Source of the DNA: Aspergillus flavus | Taxonomy: Eukaryota > Ascomycota > Eurotiomycetes > Eurotiales > Aspergillaceae | NCBI RefSeq assembly: GCF_009017415.1 | Contig: NC_092410.1 | Location: 930,001 to 994,000 of the forward strand | Direction of reading: 5' to 3' | DNA: 64,000 nucleotides | Shown here: piece after piece, positions 33,479-44,184 of the stretch | Layout of the letters: every line of letters starts with the position of its first letter | How positions within the stretch are numbered: position 1 is the stretch's first letter | Notes under the pieces: model-generated | Seen by the model: the letters and a program-made list of their open reading frames with translations, nothing else | The model's database searches: none | What the model was told of the DNA's origin: nothing | Made by a program: the position numbers and the translations under genes

Positions 33479-34209
33479 ATGTCTGACCCTTATGCCCAAC
33501 ACCCACACTACGCTCCTCCTGGTCCTGGACCCGAGGCCAACTTTTATGCGCCCGCAGATAGCGTATACCAAAACCCACCGTACGATTATGAGCCCCAGAA
33601 TCCGTATACGCAGCAATCTCCTCCAAACCAAAACTACCAATATGGCTCGCAGTATGACTTAGCGCAAACACCCAGGTCTTATCCCCCTCAAATGTCGGGC
33701 CCACAGCAAGACTACCTCAATCCGGCTTCTGCGGGAGGCTTTGAGCAGGAAAATAACCATCGAGGAAGTAACGCTGATTATTAGTACGCTGCAATTTATA
33801 GCATTTCGATGAGTTCACACTAAAAGATTCCAGCAACGCGCCCACCGACGAACAAGATCGGCACCATCCTCCAGACTCTCGTCCCCAAGAAGCCGACAAC
33901 ACTTCCGACAATGAGGGAACTGAGCGCAATCTTGCAGGGGCACTTGCTGGTGGCGCTGGTGGCTATGTTTTGGGACGCCAAAGTAACCATGGTCTTCTAG
34001 GGGCTGTGGGGGGTGCGATACTAGGGAACTTCGTCGGAGACAAGATGGAGGATAAACCAGATGATGAGGAGGATGGTCATCATCACCGTCACCACCACCA
34101 TGGCCATCATCACCACCGTCACAAGCATCGTCACGGCCATCGCCATCATAGTCATCATAGTCATCATCGCAGTCATTCTCGGCACAGTAGCCATAGCGGT
34201 AGCTACTGA
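33479..34209 (+). CDS. Glycine-zipper protein with His-rich C-terminus
   Basis: Two exons, 33479-33783 and 33834-34209, give 226 residues. The first 100 residues are Pro/Tyr/Gln-rich (SDPYAQHPHYAPPG, QNPPYDYEPQNPYTQQSPP) and probably disordered. In exon 2 a small glycine-rich hydrophobic segment, AGALAGGAGGYVLGR then GLLGAVGGAILGNFVGDK, matches the glycine-zipper pattern that forms a paired membrane-inserting hairpin. After an acidic DKPDDEEDG linker the last ~45 residues are mostly His with Arg, Lys, Gly and Ser, a likely metal-binding tail. The junction was chosen so that GTACGC...CTAA...CCAG is removed, joining DYY to NAPTDE. An alternative donor 17 bases upstream (GTAACG), joined to an AG 9 bases upstream, also keeps the frame but leaves no room for a branch site. 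Function unknown; similar short proteins are common in Aspergillus. Confidence 0.75.
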
Positions 34210-35456
34210 TAGGGAACACTCTTAGATTGTTATTCTTAGATTGCTATATTGATGTTTGCTGCTCTTTCATCTTGGCGTACACTGTTATGGGGAAATTGTT
34301 GGAAGAGGATAAAGATTCGGAATGTTTTATAACGCTTAACGACTTGATGACAGCAATGCTGAGTATGCCTCTATCTGTATGTTGGTAATTCGGATCATCG
34401 TACAATGGATTCTTCTGGCATTTGTCTGAAACAACGTGTGGTGAAACCGTTACTTTTCCCCTTATTCCCTTTTGTGGGTTTTATACGGCAGTTACCCAGG
34501 GAAGCATAAATTGACAGGTTTTGTATGACCTTTTTTAGTTCGTCAGCTCACGTAAAGATCGAAGTTTGCGAGAGAAATGAAGAGTCGATCGGATGGTTGT
34601 TTCTGGCTGATTCAAACATGACATTATTTACATGAAAGTAGAATAGATAACGGGCCAGAGCAACATCCTTCTGGATTTCTATCGCCCATTGCTTTTCATC
34701 CGAACCAGCCAGATGAGTAAATCATGAGGATAAACTTAGCGATATCATATCTTATCGTCGAAATAAATGTTTCACTTTTCCCCACAAAGTAAATCTTTCC
34801 ACGAGTGTAATGTTCCCCGAATTATTCTGTCATATATAACCAGTGTGGGCTTAGTCAAAGTAATTCTGAAGTTCGAGAAGGAAATAAATGTATGTACGTA
34901 TATTCTAGACTTCTTCTTGACATTGGGACCACGTCACGGAGAGTATCCCATGGTCACGGTTCCCCGCCATCGGGGAGCCCGTGATCAGTACGGAAGATCA
35001 TCCGCCGCCGGAAACCGGAGCGGAGCAGGGTTTCCTGATCCAGTAGGAGCCAATCAAGGTTGGGAGATATGGAAGTCTTATCAGAGTCAGTCATTATCGC
35101 CGATCTTCAGCTCAGCCCTTGACTCGTGACCGAATCGGGGACGGAGTGTGACTCGTTCTGCATGCCATATCTGAATCAGGCCGACCCCCTACTCCTTCCT
35201 ACTCCTGTCTTCTTTCCCTCTTCTTGTTTCCTCTTGTTCCATAATCCGTACTCTCCTTTCATTCCCCCTTTGTCCTTGCAGAACGAGTTTCACACCGCAT
35301 AAACCGGCATTCCGTACCCCGTGGGATCCTCGCCTATTCATCTGAACGTCTCGCCGTGTTGTGACTTGCTCCTGCACACGTCAATACTAAATACTCCGTT
35401 TCGAGCAGCATAGACGGGTCTTCCAAATCTTTGGTGAAACTAAACAAACCGAGAAT
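34210..35456. promoter_or_regulatory. Intergenic and promoter of the PQ-loop gene
   Basis: No gene recognised. A CCAAT box occurs at 35050-35054 (GGAGCCAATCAAGG), about 400 bases before the PQ-loop ATG. A GC-rich patch with CCCCGCCATCGGGG inverted symmetry lies near 34960-34975. The last 200 bases are T/C-rich. Confidence 0.4.
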
Positions 35457-36737
35457 ATGCCTCCTCCTTTAATACAGCACCTGACTCAAGCGCTGCCACA
35501 ACATTGTGAGCCGTCTTCGCCCTTCTTCGCTACCATTTCCGCATATCTACACACGTGCATACCTACGCCGCTCGCTCTTATATCATCAGTGTTGGGTACC
35601 CTTAGCATTGTCTCATGGCTGTTTGCACAGCTCCCCCAGATATACAAGAATGTCCAGTTGCAGTCTACGTCGGGCTTGTCCATATTCTTTCTTGTGGAGT
35701 GGTGCTTGGGAGACACTAGCAACCTGATCGGTGCTCTACTCACTCGGCAAGCTACTTGGCAAGTCATCATTGCAAGCTACTATGTCCTGGTCGATGTTAC
35801 ACTCGTCTTCCAGTTTTTCTGGTACACACATATCAAAGGACGTCAGGGTGGCTACAGTAGCTTGTCTCACTCACATAATGAGGGCGGAACCGGGGGGGTG
35901 TTAGAAGGGGTATCCTTTTCCGAGAACAACTCAGTCAATCAGACACCTTCAGAAACCACAGCCGATTCGGACGCGAAGGATGTGAAAGGTCGCAAAGAAC
36001 CTATATTCGGTTCTTATAACGGCCAGTCCCTGTCGTATTCCAATGAGAAGCTCAGCTCATCCCGTCGGTCAATGCTCAGAAAAAGCAGCGGACCCAGCCT
36101 GCCTATTGCCTCTACGCGCACAGTTCTATTAGCATCGATGCTCTGCGCGGTTGTGGCCAACGCAGCACCAACGGAGCCAGCCACCGAACCACACTCCCAT
36201 TTCCTCAGTCTGGGGTTCCTCGGCACCCTTTTCTCGTGGATGTCAACATTCCTATACCTTTTCTCGCGGCCACCACAGCTATACAAGAACTACAAGCGCA
36301 AGAGCACCTCCGGTCTATCCCCGCTGCTCTTCATGGCCGCATTCAGCGGAAACTTCTTTTACTCCTCGTCCCTCCTCACAAACCCTAACGCCTGGTACGA
36401 CTATCCCCCTTACGGCGGCGGCGGATGGGCCGACTCCGATGGCAACAACCGCGCCGAATGGCTAAGCCGGGCTATCCCCTTCTTCCTTGGGGCATTCGGC
36501 GTCCTCTTCTTCGACGGCTTCATGGGCGTGCAATTCCTTATGTACGGCACGCGAGACGACGAGTCCATTATTGAGATCGAAGATCCGAAGTGCGGACGTA
36601 GTCGCTGGATGCGAGTCCGCGGCTGGATGAGAGGCTGGATCCCCTCCGTATCCCCTACCCGGGATGCCCATCGCCGCACTCCCACAGAAAGCCAGGCGCT
36701 TTTAGAAGAAGACTGTGATAGATACGGTACAGTTTAA
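35457..36737 (+). CDS. PQ-loop repeat membrane protein, Ypq1-like
   Basis: Single exon, 426 residues. It has two PQ-loop repeats: AQLPQIYKNVQLQSTSGLS at about residues 58-76 in the first half and RPPQLYKNYKRKSTSGLSPL at about 273-292 in the second, each within paired hydrophobic helices, giving about seven membrane spans in total. A hydrophilic Ser-rich loop of about 100 residues separates the halves. This matches the fungal vacuolar/lysosomal cationic amino-acid exporters (yeast Ypq1-3, human PQLC2). By homology it would move lysine, arginine or histidine out of the vacuole. The C-terminus contains EEDCDRYGTV after EAQALLEE-like acidic residues (SQALLEED), similar to a dileucine sorting signal (ALLEED), consistent with vacuolar targeting. 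The ATG at 35457 is the first in frame. Confidence 0.88.
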   Translation: MPPPLIQHLTQALPQHCEPSSPFFATISAYLHTCIPTPLALISSVLGTLSIVSWLFAQLPQIYKNVQLQSTSGLSIFFLVEWCLGDTSNLIGALLTRQATWQVIIASYYVLVDVTLVFQFFWYTHIKGRQGGYSSLSHSHNEGGTGGVLEGVSFSENNSVNQTPSETTADSDAKDVKGRKEPIFGSYNGQSLSYSNEKLSSSRRSMLRKSSGPSLPIASTRTVLLASMLCAVVANAAPTEPATEPHSHFLSLGFLGTLFSWMSTFLYLFSRPPQLYKNYKRKSTSGLSPLLFMAAFSGNFFYSSSLLTNPNAWYDYPPYGGGGWADSDGNNRAEWLSRAIPFFLGAFGVLFFDGFMGVQFLMYGTRDDESIIEIEDPKCGRSRWMRVRGWMRGWIPSVSPTRDAHRRTPTESQALLEEDCDRYGTV

Positions 36738-37893
36738 ATGATTAACTAGACTCAGTGTCGTGTGATCATCTAGAACTTCCTGTTTTTTGTTTCTTACACT
36801 TGCTTACCCTTCTCGACCCTGCGTTAAGCAGATACGATTTCTTTTTATGACTTCATGACGATCTTTTTGGCCTGAGGGTTTTTTGCTGTCTGCCGTCGTT
36901 GAATATTCTCGGGGTTCAATAGGTTCATTCTCCATCGTTCGGCGCCTTCGCTTTATTTGTTCTTTTATATATCACTGGACGTTATTGGATTCAAGGCTGG
37001 GCTGGGCTGGGCTTAAGGCTGAGGTTGGAGATACCTCTAGGTGGTTATCATAGCAACAGAAGATGGCATAAGGTCACAAACCATCATTCAGTCGGCGTAC
37101 CGGATTCATTATATTTTCTGGCCTCCAGGATTCACTGCGAGGTGTTTGGTTACGGATAGATATTTGCATACGGGGTGCATATTTAGCATATACATAGGGC
37201 ACTCGAATACTCTTTGACTTGTTGATTTGGATAGTAACGTACATGATCTCATCACATTAAATTGCTAGCTATATATATGAAAGTACAAATGGGTCCAATA
37301 AAAATGTATTAACAATCATCTAAGTATAAACGTTCATATATGCCAACGAAGCGATCCGTTGCGCCCCCACTGCTCATCAAACTCATTAGGGTACAAGTGT
37401 GTGGCCCCGTGCTTTTCAACAATAACAAGCTTGGTCTTGTCCCATCCTCCAGCACTTGGTGGGGGGAGTGAACCAGCGGATGTCTTTAGGGAGACAGCGA
37501 AAGGAGGGGGCCAGAAGGAAAGAGAAATTGGAAAAGAAGCTAGTAGAGGTACAAGGCCCAGTAAACCCCTCCGTCACACAGTTACGGAGTAGCGAACAGA
37601 TGTGTTTGTGGAAGTTCGCTGGCCGGTAGTCAATTTTTCAAACAGCGTATCCATGGCTTGGACAGGAATCCGTGACTTTCTGAGGCTTGTGGGCCATTCC
37701 ACGCCATGCATATGGAGGGGGAAACGTGGTAAGAATGCAGAGACAACCCAGGGGCGGCTGCTTAATGATACACAACAAGCGTGAAGTAGTAATGGTTCGA
37801 TCAGCCTGCGACGCGGCATGACCAGCATCAACCGAGTCTGTAGGCCAACCCCTTAAACGAATATGTAACAATACCGAATGCAATCATGACGAA
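36738..37893. other. Convergent intergenic region
   Basis: Between the 3' ends of the PQ-loop and serine palmitoyltransferase genes. T-rich 3' sequence near 36780-36960 and AT-rich DNA near 37190-37330. The motif TACGGAGTA is at 37583-37591. No gene recognised. Confidence 0.5.
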
Positions 37894-39915
37894 CTAATAC
37901 AACGGACCTTTGGCGTCCTGGACACCGCGCCTGATAACGTCCTCGATACGCCACCGCGGGGGAGCAACGGGGTCTCGCTTCCGGTGCCATTCCTTCTCCA
38001 TCTCTGGAGGAGGGGTCACGTCCTCATTCGAGGGGAGGGCTCCGCCGGCAACACCAGTCGAGAATTTGAGTTGTAAGACATTGCCAATCTCATCACAAGC
38101 GGTCAATACCCGATCGAGGTCTTCCTTAGTATGCGCGGCAGAGACGCAGAAACGAGCACGGGAGGAGACCAAGGGTGTAGCAGGATAACCGACAACGACA
38201 ACAGAAATCTTTCGCTTGAGCATTTCATGGGAGAAGGCTGGCATCTTAGCAGGGTTGAACAGCAGCACTGGGATAATTGGGGAATCGTCGTGGCCGTACA
38301 CTATAAAGCCAAGACGTTTCAGGCCCAGACGAAGGTATCGGGAGTTAAAGGCCAAACGCTGCAGTCGCTCTTCACCTTGACCCGGAACGATTTCGCCGCT
38401 GATGATACGAAGAGCAGACGAGATTTGGGACAAGATAGCCGGGGCTGGCGATTCTCCGTAGATGACTCCAGAATTCGCTGCACGAAGCTGATCGATCATG
38501 TTCTTGTCGGCAGCGATATACCCTCCATTAGCACCAAAGGACTTTGTGAGGGTTCCCATGAGAATATCCACTTCGTTTGTATCAATGCCGAAATAGTCAC
38601 AAACACCTCTGCCTTTCGGTCCAATAGCACCAATTGAGTGGGCTTCATCAACAAAAAGATGGAACTTGTAACGTCGTTTCAAAGAAATCAGGCCCGGGAG
38701 GTTGCACATCGATCCTTCCATAGAATAAAGGCCTTCCACAACGACCAATATCTTCTTCCAGGGGCGATGAGTACGGGGCTGACCTTGACTGATAGCCTCC
38801 CGGAGCTTATTCTCCAGGTCCTTCATATCGTTGTGCTTGAACATACCGATAGATGCCCCAGAAAGACGTGCACCGAAGCGGATTGATGCGTGGTTCAGCT
38901 CATCAGAAATGATAAGATCGCCTTTACCGACCAGAGCGGGAAAGATATTTGCATTAGTGCCAAAACCCATAGAGAAGACCATTGACGCTTCCTTGCCCAC
39001 GAACTTAGCGACAAGATCCTCTACTTCCATGTGAAGATCCTGTGTGCCAACCTCCGCTCGGGTGCTAGGAGCGGTGATGCCATATTTCCTAATCGACTCC
39101 TCGGCGAGGTCTGCACATGGGCCTTCGGACTGCGCAAAACCAAGGTAGTTGTACGAACTCAGGTTCAGTGTATCGGTGGTGGTTCCGGTGAAGTAAAAGT
39201 GCTTGTTGTGATCATCAGTCGCACGGTCGATCAGCGTGATGTATCTTCCGGGGACACCCGTCACCGGGCGCTCAAAACAATCATTGATACGCAGCTTAAG
39301 GCGACGGACGTAGAAATTGTCGAAGTCGCTGTTGAGGGCACCGTATCCATTCCGGGGTTTCAAGTGTCTGTAATTCTCTTCACGGAAGCGTTTCCCAAAA
39401 AAATCACGGACATGTCCAAATGCGATTAGGATTAGGTAACTAATATAGGTAGTAAGAAGGTAATAATAGGGAGGCTCATCCATTATCGGCTCGGGAAAGA
39501 CACCGCCAGGATGTTGACTGGAATACCGGTGGCTGGGATGGCCAATGGTGCCAAACTGCGCGTTTGCCTTGGCCTGGCGACGAGCCTCCTCCGGCGAGGG
39601 GGGCTGAAAGAGCGTGGTCGGCGGTTCGTCCATATTGGGGTTTCCCGCGGTAGCAGTAGAGAGAGAAATGGTCGGTAAGGACAGTGAAGCCGAGCTGATC
39701 GAAGTAGGATGAGCGTTCCCACTGGCTCCTCTGGCGGCCACGTTCGCAGACTGAGAGTCGGATTTAGACTTAGGGGAGGTTGAGAATAGTTGGCTCAAGA
39801 GACTAGGTTTGGTTGTGGGCGCCTTGAAGGTGATACCGCCCTTTCCAGAGTTGGATGAGGTGGACTGCGAGTTGGAGGGGTTGTTGGCGGAAGAGTTGAC
39901 GGATCGACGAGGCAT
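37894..39915 (-). CDS. lcb2: Serine palmitoyltransferase subunit 2
   Basis: PLP-dependent subunit of the ER complex that condenses serine and palmitoyl-CoA to 3-ketosphinganine, the committed step of sphingolipid synthesis. Single exon, 673 residues from the ATG at 39915; a longer frame upstream uses a non-ATG start. After a Ser/Thr-rich N-terminus of about 145 residues there is one membrane span (YYLLTTYISYLILIAFGHV, about 151-169). The alpha-oxoamine synthase core then follows: LSSYNYLGFAQSEGPCAD, SDELNHASIRFGARLSGA, HNDMKDLE, VVVEGLYSMEGS, FVDEAHSIGAIGPKGRGVCD. The PLP-binding lysine is in GTLTKSFGANGGYIA (about residue 458). This combination is specific for the Lcb2 subunit; Lcb1 lacks the lysine. 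The gene is divergent from acetoacetyl-CoA synthetase across 1.6 kb and should be essential. Confidence 0.95.
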   Translation of the reverse strand: MPRRSVNSSANNPSNSQSTSSNSGKGGITFKAPTTKPSLLSQLFSTSPKSKSDSQSANVAARGASGNAHPTSISSASLSLPTISLSTATAGNPNMDEPPTTLFQPPSPEEARRQAKANAQFGTIGHPSHRYSSQHPGGVFPEPIMDEPPYYYLLTTYISYLILIAFGHVRDFFGKRFREENYRHLKPRNGYGALNSDFDNFYVRRLKLRINDCFERPVTGVPGRYITLIDRATDDHNKHFYFTGTTTDTLNLSSYNYLGFAQSEGPCADLAEESIRKYGITAPSTRAEVGTQDLHMEVEDLVAKFVGKEASMVFSMGFGTNANIFPALVGKGDLIISDELNHASIRFGARLSGASIGMFKHNDMKDLENKLREAISQGQPRTHRPWKKILVVVEGLYSMEGSMCNLPGLISLKRRYKFHLFVDEAHSIGAIGPKGRGVCDYFGIDTNEVDILMGTLTKSFGANGGYIAADKNMIDQLRAANSGVIYGESPAPAILSQISSALRIISGEIVPGQGEERLQRLAFNSRYLRLGLKRLGFIVYGHDDSPIIPVLLFNPAKMPAFSHEMLKRKISVVVVGYPATPLVSSRARFCVSAAHTKEDLDRVLTACDEIGNVLQLKFSTGVAGGALPSNEDVTPPPEMEKEWHRKRDPVAPPRWRIEDVIRRGVQDAKGPLY

Positions 39916-41559
39916 TGCAAGGAAACCGCCAGTCGGAAACAATCAATTTCGCAGGAACACCGATGTGGTGTGAAGAGAAACTTCTACCGCGGTCCCGGAA
40001 GGAAGAGTGAAAACAGAAGCTACTTGAGGTAGAAGGTAATGTGACTCCTGACGCGAGTGCTCTGCTTGTTGACCGGTCCTCCTTCACTTTACAACGTCTC
40101 AGAAAGCACCAGGACAGCGACAACGATCTGAAGTATCCGAAGGAAAGCAGTCAGCCACAATCCAGACCAGTGTGCGAAACACTCGTGCAAATAGCCAACA
40201 GATGCGAGGGAGAAACGAAAAGAAGACCAAGACTCGAGGGCGGCATACACAGACAGGAGAGAGAAAATGAGGGTAAGATGCAAATGCAACTCCGAGCAAG
40301 CCGGAGTGATTGATGGTCCTGTAATTTCAGGTGGTAACGTAAGGCAAAGACCTTTTGCACGTGGAAACTGGAAGGGCACGGAGCCCAATCGCAAATTCAA
40401 TCTCTTGTCCTAGTCCAGATTAATTGACGCTTATCGCGATGAAACAGTAAAGAGAGGAAGAAAGAGAGAGTAAGTAATTATGGAATTAGCTGAGAAGACT
40501 ATCAACCATAATTAATCAGTCCCCGATGGATCCCAAGTGTTGGGAGGGAAAAATCAAAGGACTTTTTCAAGTGGATCTTCCAGACCGGACCCATAGTATC
40601 GTACGGTATGGTCCCATTACCCCTGTCGCCTTTGCATGGTTTTATGTACGGAGCACAAGGTAGTTCACCCAGGAAAATGAAGTTATGATACGGTAAGATA
40701 CCGGCCCCTGAAGCAACCGTTTTTTTTTTTTTATTCCCTCAATTCTCTTCTAATCTACTAACTACTCCGTACGTGGTATGTAATCAAAAATCCCCCAGAA
40801 AGGGGCAACGCAAGGCGAATACGACCGAGCAGGTTTAACCCAACCAGAATAACATACAATTGCTGTGTGTTGATCTCATACTCCGTTTTTTGAGGCAGTG
40901 GTTATCGCTTTGATTACTTCGAATATATAAATCTGTACATCCAGTACATACATATACGTGCTCTGCCTTGGAACACACTGCCAGCAACCATATGCCATAA
41001 TTTTGATGTGCATACGTATCCGTACTTGGGATAGTATTGACTAATAGAATGCAGTGATATTTGCCACAATGCACAAGGTCTAGGCTTCTATTGTGCTGAA
41101 GAAAATCGGGACGAGGAAATACTATAGTAGAGATCTATTTTGATCTGGTAATAGTACACAGTAATAAGCATCCATTGAATCGGAGTCGGTCGCCTTCTAC
41201 TATCTAAGTAGGGTAAGGCGGGGGGTTCTTGTCTGTCTCTTCTCCGGAATCTCCCGCCCCCACGATCCCCCGATTAGGCCCTTGGCCATTGCCTAGACTT
41301 ACCTATAGATTTGCTTTGCTCTGTACCAGTCATTAATCTTTAGCTACTAGGTCCGGAAGTCACTGATCAGCTCAATCGTACTCCGTGCCAAAGTTGGAGG
41401 GTCCAGATTTCAAATCGAACCATTTCTTAACACCGAGGTACAGTACTAATAGTGCTTGTCACCCGGCAAAAGGTGATTGATTTCTTCTCCGCAATTGAAC
41501 AAGATTGATCGAAGGGGACATTATTCAGTAGGAATATACCTATCCTAATCGCTTTCGCC
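39916..41559. promoter_or_regulatory. Divergent region between lcb2 and acetoacetyl-CoA synthetase
   Basis: Sixteen hundred bases of shared 5' sequence. It includes a T12 tract near 40720, TACTCCGTA at 40763-40771 and close variants (TACTCCGT) near 40879 and 41379. Frames of 66-106 codons on the minus strand between 40089 and 40400 are arginine/serine-poor chance translations and are not called. Confidence 0.4.
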
Positions 41560-43729
41560 ATGTCCTCAAATGGGGTTCCCACCGGTTCAAAAGAACTATG
41601 GCGGCATAGTTCTCCGCAAGACACGCAGATATATGACTTCATGATGAAGCTAAACGCAGAGCACAATCTGTCTTTGAAGAGCTACAATGACCTTTGGCGT
41701 TGGAGTATCTCGAAGCCTGCACTCTTCTGGGAGCGGATATGGCACTATACAGCGATAAAGTCTCATAAACCATATGACCGTGTAAGTATTTGCAGGTCTC
41801 GTGCCATGGCCCCTTGGCATCTCCCTGGTCGTGGTTACCTAACAGCAAAGTCTCTTCTTCTTCTAACAAGTATTACAGGTCCTAGAATCTGATGGAGATC
41901 TCTTCCCTAGACCCAACTTCTTCGAAGGTAGTAGACTGAACTTCGCCGAGAATCTTCTCTACCCAGCTAGCGCGCTCGATGAGAATGAGGTGGCGATAAT
42001 CGCTGCTACGGAGTCGGAACGAGAGTATGTTTCATGGAAAGAGCTGCGCGAACGCGTTCGGCAATGTGCCAGCTCGCTAAAGGAAGCGGGCTTACAGTCC
42101 GGGGATCGTGTGGCAGGGTTTTTAGGGAACCATACCAATACCGTTGTCGCTATGCTGGCGACAAGTTCCATAGGAGCATTCTGGACTGGTGTCTCCCCGG
42201 ACACGGGTGTGCACGCAGTGTTAGAGCGCCTGAAACAGATAGAACCGAAGATTCTATTCGCTGACAATGCTTCATTATATAATGGTAAAGTGCATGGGGC
42301 AGAGGCCAAAATTCGCCAAATTGTTCCAGGACTGCCAAATCTGGAGCTGCTTGTTGTATTCGAGACAATCAAGTCACATCAGATCAATCTTGAGGAGCTG
42401 TCACCAGCTCAGGGAAAGGTATCTACATATGAGTCTTTCCTCTCTGCCGCCAGCGACCCTTCGGCTCCTCTTGAATTTGCAAGCTTAGAGCCTGGTCACC
42501 CCGTCTATATATTATACTCTTCTGGTACGACAGGGGCACCTAAGCCTATTGTTCATGGATCGCTTGGAACATTGCTGCAGCATAAAAAGGAGCACATGCT
42601 CCATTGCGACATTCGCCCCGGAGACCGCTTGTTCTACTTTACTACTGTCACCTGGATGATGTGGCATTGGCTGGTCTCCGGACTTGCCAGTGGTGCCACC
42701 ATTGTTTTGTACGATGGTTCCCCCTTTCGACCATTTGACTCTGAAGGCGGAAATGGAGAGATGGCCATGCCACGTCTAATCGATGAATTGAAGATAACCC
42801 ACTTTGGAACATCAGCCAAGTACCTGTCTATCTTGGAGCAGGCTTCCCTGAATCCGCGAAAGCACCCCCACCGGCCGGTAACACTGCAAACTCTGAGAGC
42901 GATATTTAGCACTGGCTCTCCGCTGGCGCCCTCCACATTTGAATACGTCTACTCATCCTTTCACCCTGATATCATGCTGGGTTCAATCACTGGCGGAACA
43001 GATATTCTGTCCTTGTTTTGTTCCTGCTGCCCTATCTTGCCAGTGTACAAGGGTGAAATTCAATGTCGCAGCCTAGCCATGGCTGTTTCTGTATACGACT
43101 ACGCAGGTAACGATATCAGCGCGTCTGGCGAGCCCGGCGATCTTGTCTGTACAAAACCTTTCCCTGCACAGCCGGTCATGTTCTGGCCACCTGGGGCTGT
43201 TGGTGAAGAGAAATACCGCAAGAGTTATTTTGATATTTTCGGACCATCAGTTTGGCATCATGGAGACTTCGTGCGCTTGGATCCTCAGACTGGAGGGGTG
43301 GTCATGCTAGGTCGGAGCGATGGCGTCCTGAAACCGGCCGGAGTTAGGTTCGGAAGTGCAGAAATCTACAATATACTGCTCAAACACTTCGCAGAAGAAG
43401 TGGAGGATTCCTTGTGCATCGGACGGAGGCGAGACGGAATTGATACAGATGAGACTGTTGTCCTCTTCGTGAAGTTGGCCTCGCAGGAAAAGACCATACC
43501 TCAGGAGCTGGCAGCACGTATTCAAGCAACTATCCGCAAGGAGCTCAGCCCTCGGCATGTCCCGGGCATAGTGGACGCTTGTCCGGAGATTCCGGTCACG
43601 TCCAATGGCAAGAAAGTCGAGAATGCCGTGAAACAGATTTTGTGCGGCCTGAATATCAAGATCGGCGCCAGTGTTGCGAATGCCTCTTGCCTTGACTGGT
43701 ATAGAGCATGGGCTACGGCGAATTCGTAA
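41560..43729 (+). CDS. Acetoacetyl-CoA synthetase
   Basis: ATP-dependent acyl-CoA ligase that activates acetoacetate in the cytosol, feeding ketone bodies or leucine-derived acetoacetate into acetyl-CoA metabolism. Two exons, 41560-41781 and 41879-43729, give 690 residues, a normal length for the family. The N-terminal cap has YNDLWRWSISKPALFWERIW, typical for this enzyme. The adenylate-forming P-loop is YILYSSGTTGAPKPIVHG at about 284-301, followed by the family-specific TTVTWMMWHWLVSGLASGATIVLYDG. The later motifs are GSITGGTDI, HGDFVRLDPQTGG, MLGRSDGVLKPAGVRFGSAE and the C-terminal SNGKKVENAVK, whose lysine is the catalytic one. Everything needed for activity is intact. It differs from acetyl-CoA synthetase by the FGTSAKYL and the cap sequence. 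Confidence 0.94.
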
Positions 43730-44184
43730 CAGACTCAGTTGAGATATATCTACAATTGATTGCACAATCATCAAATAGCGGTAGAACTAGAGTTTACGTG
43801 ATAGATGTGTGTATGGCTTTAAAAGCAATTCATTGTTCCAAAACTTTGTCGGATAGTATAAATAACGATGCCATGGAAGGACGTAGTCGAGCGAACAGAG
43901 ATAGAAAACAAAGGCCTCCTAAGCTGTTGCCACACCTAGTTTGAGGATCTAGACCAAGACTAAGACAGTATTTGAAATGAAATGAAAAGGAGGAAAATAT
44001 TTCCAGTCGACGTCATTTTCGTTGGTTTGATTAAGGAATGAAAACAGACCGGATTAGATAAGCCATGGGATCTCGGCTTTCATCCAAATCCTTGCGGTGG
44101 CCTCCGGAAAACTGCTCTCTCCGACAACACAAGGAGCACCTGAATTCAGTCTCCTCCGAATACATTGAATTCAAGATTGACAAG
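43730..44184. other. Intergenic
   Basis: Short space before the processing peptidase gene. It contains an in-frame upstream ATG at 44065 that could extend the next protein by 40 residues. Confidence 0.5.
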
